Assembly: GCA_025964635.1 (NCBI GenBank)
Contig: JAOPYP010000254.1
Span: forward strand, 1 to 6,462
Reading direction: 5' to 3'
From: Actinomycetes bacterium
GTDB lineage: Bacteria > Actinomycetota > Actinomycetes > Streptosporangiales > Streptosporangiaceae
DNA length: 6,462 nucleotides
Part shown: positions 5,484 through 6,462 of the stretch, piece after piece
Numbering within the stretch: the stretch's first letter is position 1
Layout: the number at the start of each line of letters is the position of its first letter
Notes under the pieces: generated by a model
Seen by the model: only the letters and a program-made list of their open reading frames with translations
What the model was told of the DNA's origin: nothing
Database searches by the model: none
Position numbers and translations under genes: made by a program

Positions 5484-6462
5484 CTAGCCGATCGCCGAAG
5501 GCTCTGGCTCTCCGGGCATCGGGCGCAGGGGCGGGATGGGTGCCGTCGCGTGGCGCCGGGGACCGGACCACAAGGCCGGCACCACGTCCACGGTGGCGGC
5601 TATCGCATAGGCGGCTCGCTCATAGTTGACCCGCCAGCCCGCAAAACTCGGCCATGCCTCGGCCGGATCCCGCTCGATCGGGAAGTCCACCTCGCGCAGC
5701 CGGATGATGGCCTCAAGGTATTCCCCGTAAGTCAGGCTGATGCCCGCTGCGACGTCAGGTTCTTCCGGCACGTCGATGCCCATTGACCGGGCGACCTGGC
5801 CGAAGCACATCAGGCCACTGCGCAGGCAGAGCCGGGCCGGAACCTGTGGGGCCGCCTGCGGGCACAGCGACAGGTACAGGGCTGCCGAGTCCAGCACGGC
5901 GAGCAGCGCGGTAACCCACGAAGCCAGCGGGTCCGCCGACCGGAACCAGATCAGCGGCGAGTAGGTGACGTGACTTTCCATGACGTCCGCAGCCCAGCGC
6001 TCCCACTGGTTGTACAGCTCGGGCAGCGTGTCAAGCGTCGAGGTGCCCGAGCCGAGCGCGTAGTGGGTGCGGGCGAGCAACTCCGGCCCCCACGACGGTG
6101 ACCCTGCCCGTGAGTTCAGCAATCCGATCTCGGTCTCGCGGCGGTTGAATGCGGCATACAGGGTCGGCAGGTAAGCGATCTGAAGGGTGACGGTGACCAG
6201 GGCGGTCATGGCCGCGAGGTCCAGCAACGTCTTCTCGTAGAAACCGTGAGCCTCTGCCGAGCCGAAGGTCCACAAGGCCGGGCCCACGGTGCTGAACGCC
6301 GTGGTGATATTCGCTGTCATCGGCCACACCAGCAGAGCGAACCCGACGAAGAAGGTGCCGAGCCACATGGCCAACTGGACGATGAGGATCACGGCAGCCT
6401 GTCCCGCCGCTAGCCGGTCGCGCAGTTCATACTTCCTCACGGGCCGGGTGAACAGCCGGAAC
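5484..6462 (-). CDS. Two-segment membrane protein with pore-loop-like stretch, start beyond the window
   Basis: The minus-strand frame ends in TAG at 5484 and is still open at the window edge. GTG at 6440-6438 would give 318 residues but has no ribosome site before it, and the in-frame residues upstream (FRLFTRP, then the GTG codon) read on smoothly, so the true start is outside. Numbered from that GTG: hydrophobic segment 1 at about 14-41, a short loop ending ALWTFGSA (55-62), segment 2 at about 72-97, then AFNRRETEIGLLNSRAG (97-113) and a soluble, probably cytosolic domain to 318 with conserved-looking ARTHYALGSG (123-132), ELYNQWERWAADVMESH (141-157) and ARLCLRSG (202-209). TM - re-entrant loop - TM with a cytosolic tail resembles two-TM ion channels, but TFGS is not a K+ filter such as TVGYG. 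I know only uncharacterised actinobacterial relatives. The Pro-rich C-terminus (300-316) is probably disordered. Confidence 0.85.
   Translation of the reverse strand, partial: FRLFTRPVRKYELRDRLAAGQAAVILIVQLAMWLGTFFVGFALLVWPMTANITTAFSTVGPALWTFGSAEAHGFYEKTLLDLAAMTALVTVTLQIAYLPTLYAAFNRRETEIGLLNSRAGSPSWGPELLARTHYALGSGTSTLDTLPELYNQWERWAADVMESHVTYSPLIWFRSADPLASWVTALLAVLDSAALYLSLCPQAAPQVPARLCLRSGLMCFGQVARSMGIDVPEEPDVAAGISLTYGEYLEAIIRLREVDFPIERDPAEAWPSFAGWRVNYERAAYAIAATVDVVPALWSGPRRHATAPIPPLRPMPGEPEPSAIG

Noticed and set aside
3252..5786. 844-codon plus-strand open frame beginning at ATG 3252 and crossing the operon end
   Set aside because: Its first half is the Arg/Gly/Pro-rich shadow of the ASL-like gene, and its second half runs antisense to the two minus-strand genes. 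It has no recognisable domain and arises from high GC content.
1..6462. CRISPR arrays, tRNA or rRNA genes, insertion sequences
   Set aside because: No regularly spaced repeats, cloverleaf-like segments, transposase motifs or terminal inverted repeats with target duplications were seen.

Overview
The window is high-GC actinobacterial DNA. The GC content is very high, third codon positions are almost saturated with G/C, starts are often GTG, and Shine-Dalgarno sites of the GGAGG type sit before several genes. No genus can be assigned safely. A member of the Streptomyces, Pseudonocardia or Streptosporangium groups would fit.

Bases 1-4770 hold a tight plus-strand cluster of four genes that reads as one operon. 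In order these are: (1) an unrecognised cysteine-containing protein, open from base 1 and probably cut by the window edge; (2) a 452-residue lyase of the fumarase/aspartase superfamily, nearest in motif style to adenylosuccinate lyase and 3-carboxymuconate cycloisomerase; (3) a PLP enzyme of the D-cysteine desulfhydrase / ACC deaminase family; (4) a second, divergent superfamily member related to argininosuccinate lyase. All three junctions can be read as four-base GTGA overlaps, so translation is probably coupled. Two lyase-type proteins around a PLP beta-eliminating or beta-replacing fold suggest a small-molecule pathway built on aspartate/fumarate and a beta-substituted amino acid. The product cannot be read from this window, and no ligase, carrier protein, transporter or regulator for it is present here.

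The clearest oddity is gene 4. The superfamily's catalytic His (THLQ-type motif) is Tyr166 and the Glu that normally pairs with it is Pro300, while the signature-loop Ser is kept. The PLP enzyme also departs from its family at three active-site motifs. A perfect 12-bp inverted repeat lies inside the predicted N-terminal extension of gene 3, and makes its start uncertain.

Bases 4771-4820 are a short GC-rich convergent gap with terminator-like inverted repeats. Bases 4821-6462 hold two minus-strand genes with less extreme GC and codon use: a small PRC-barrel-like protein with its own strong ribosome site, and, upstream of it, a membrane protein with two hydrophobic segments, a pore-loop-like stretch and a soluble C-terminal domain, whose start lies beyond the window. 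The 219-base gap between them holds a candidate -10 element and small inverted repeats. I saw no RNA genes, mobile elements, CRISPR arrays or origins.
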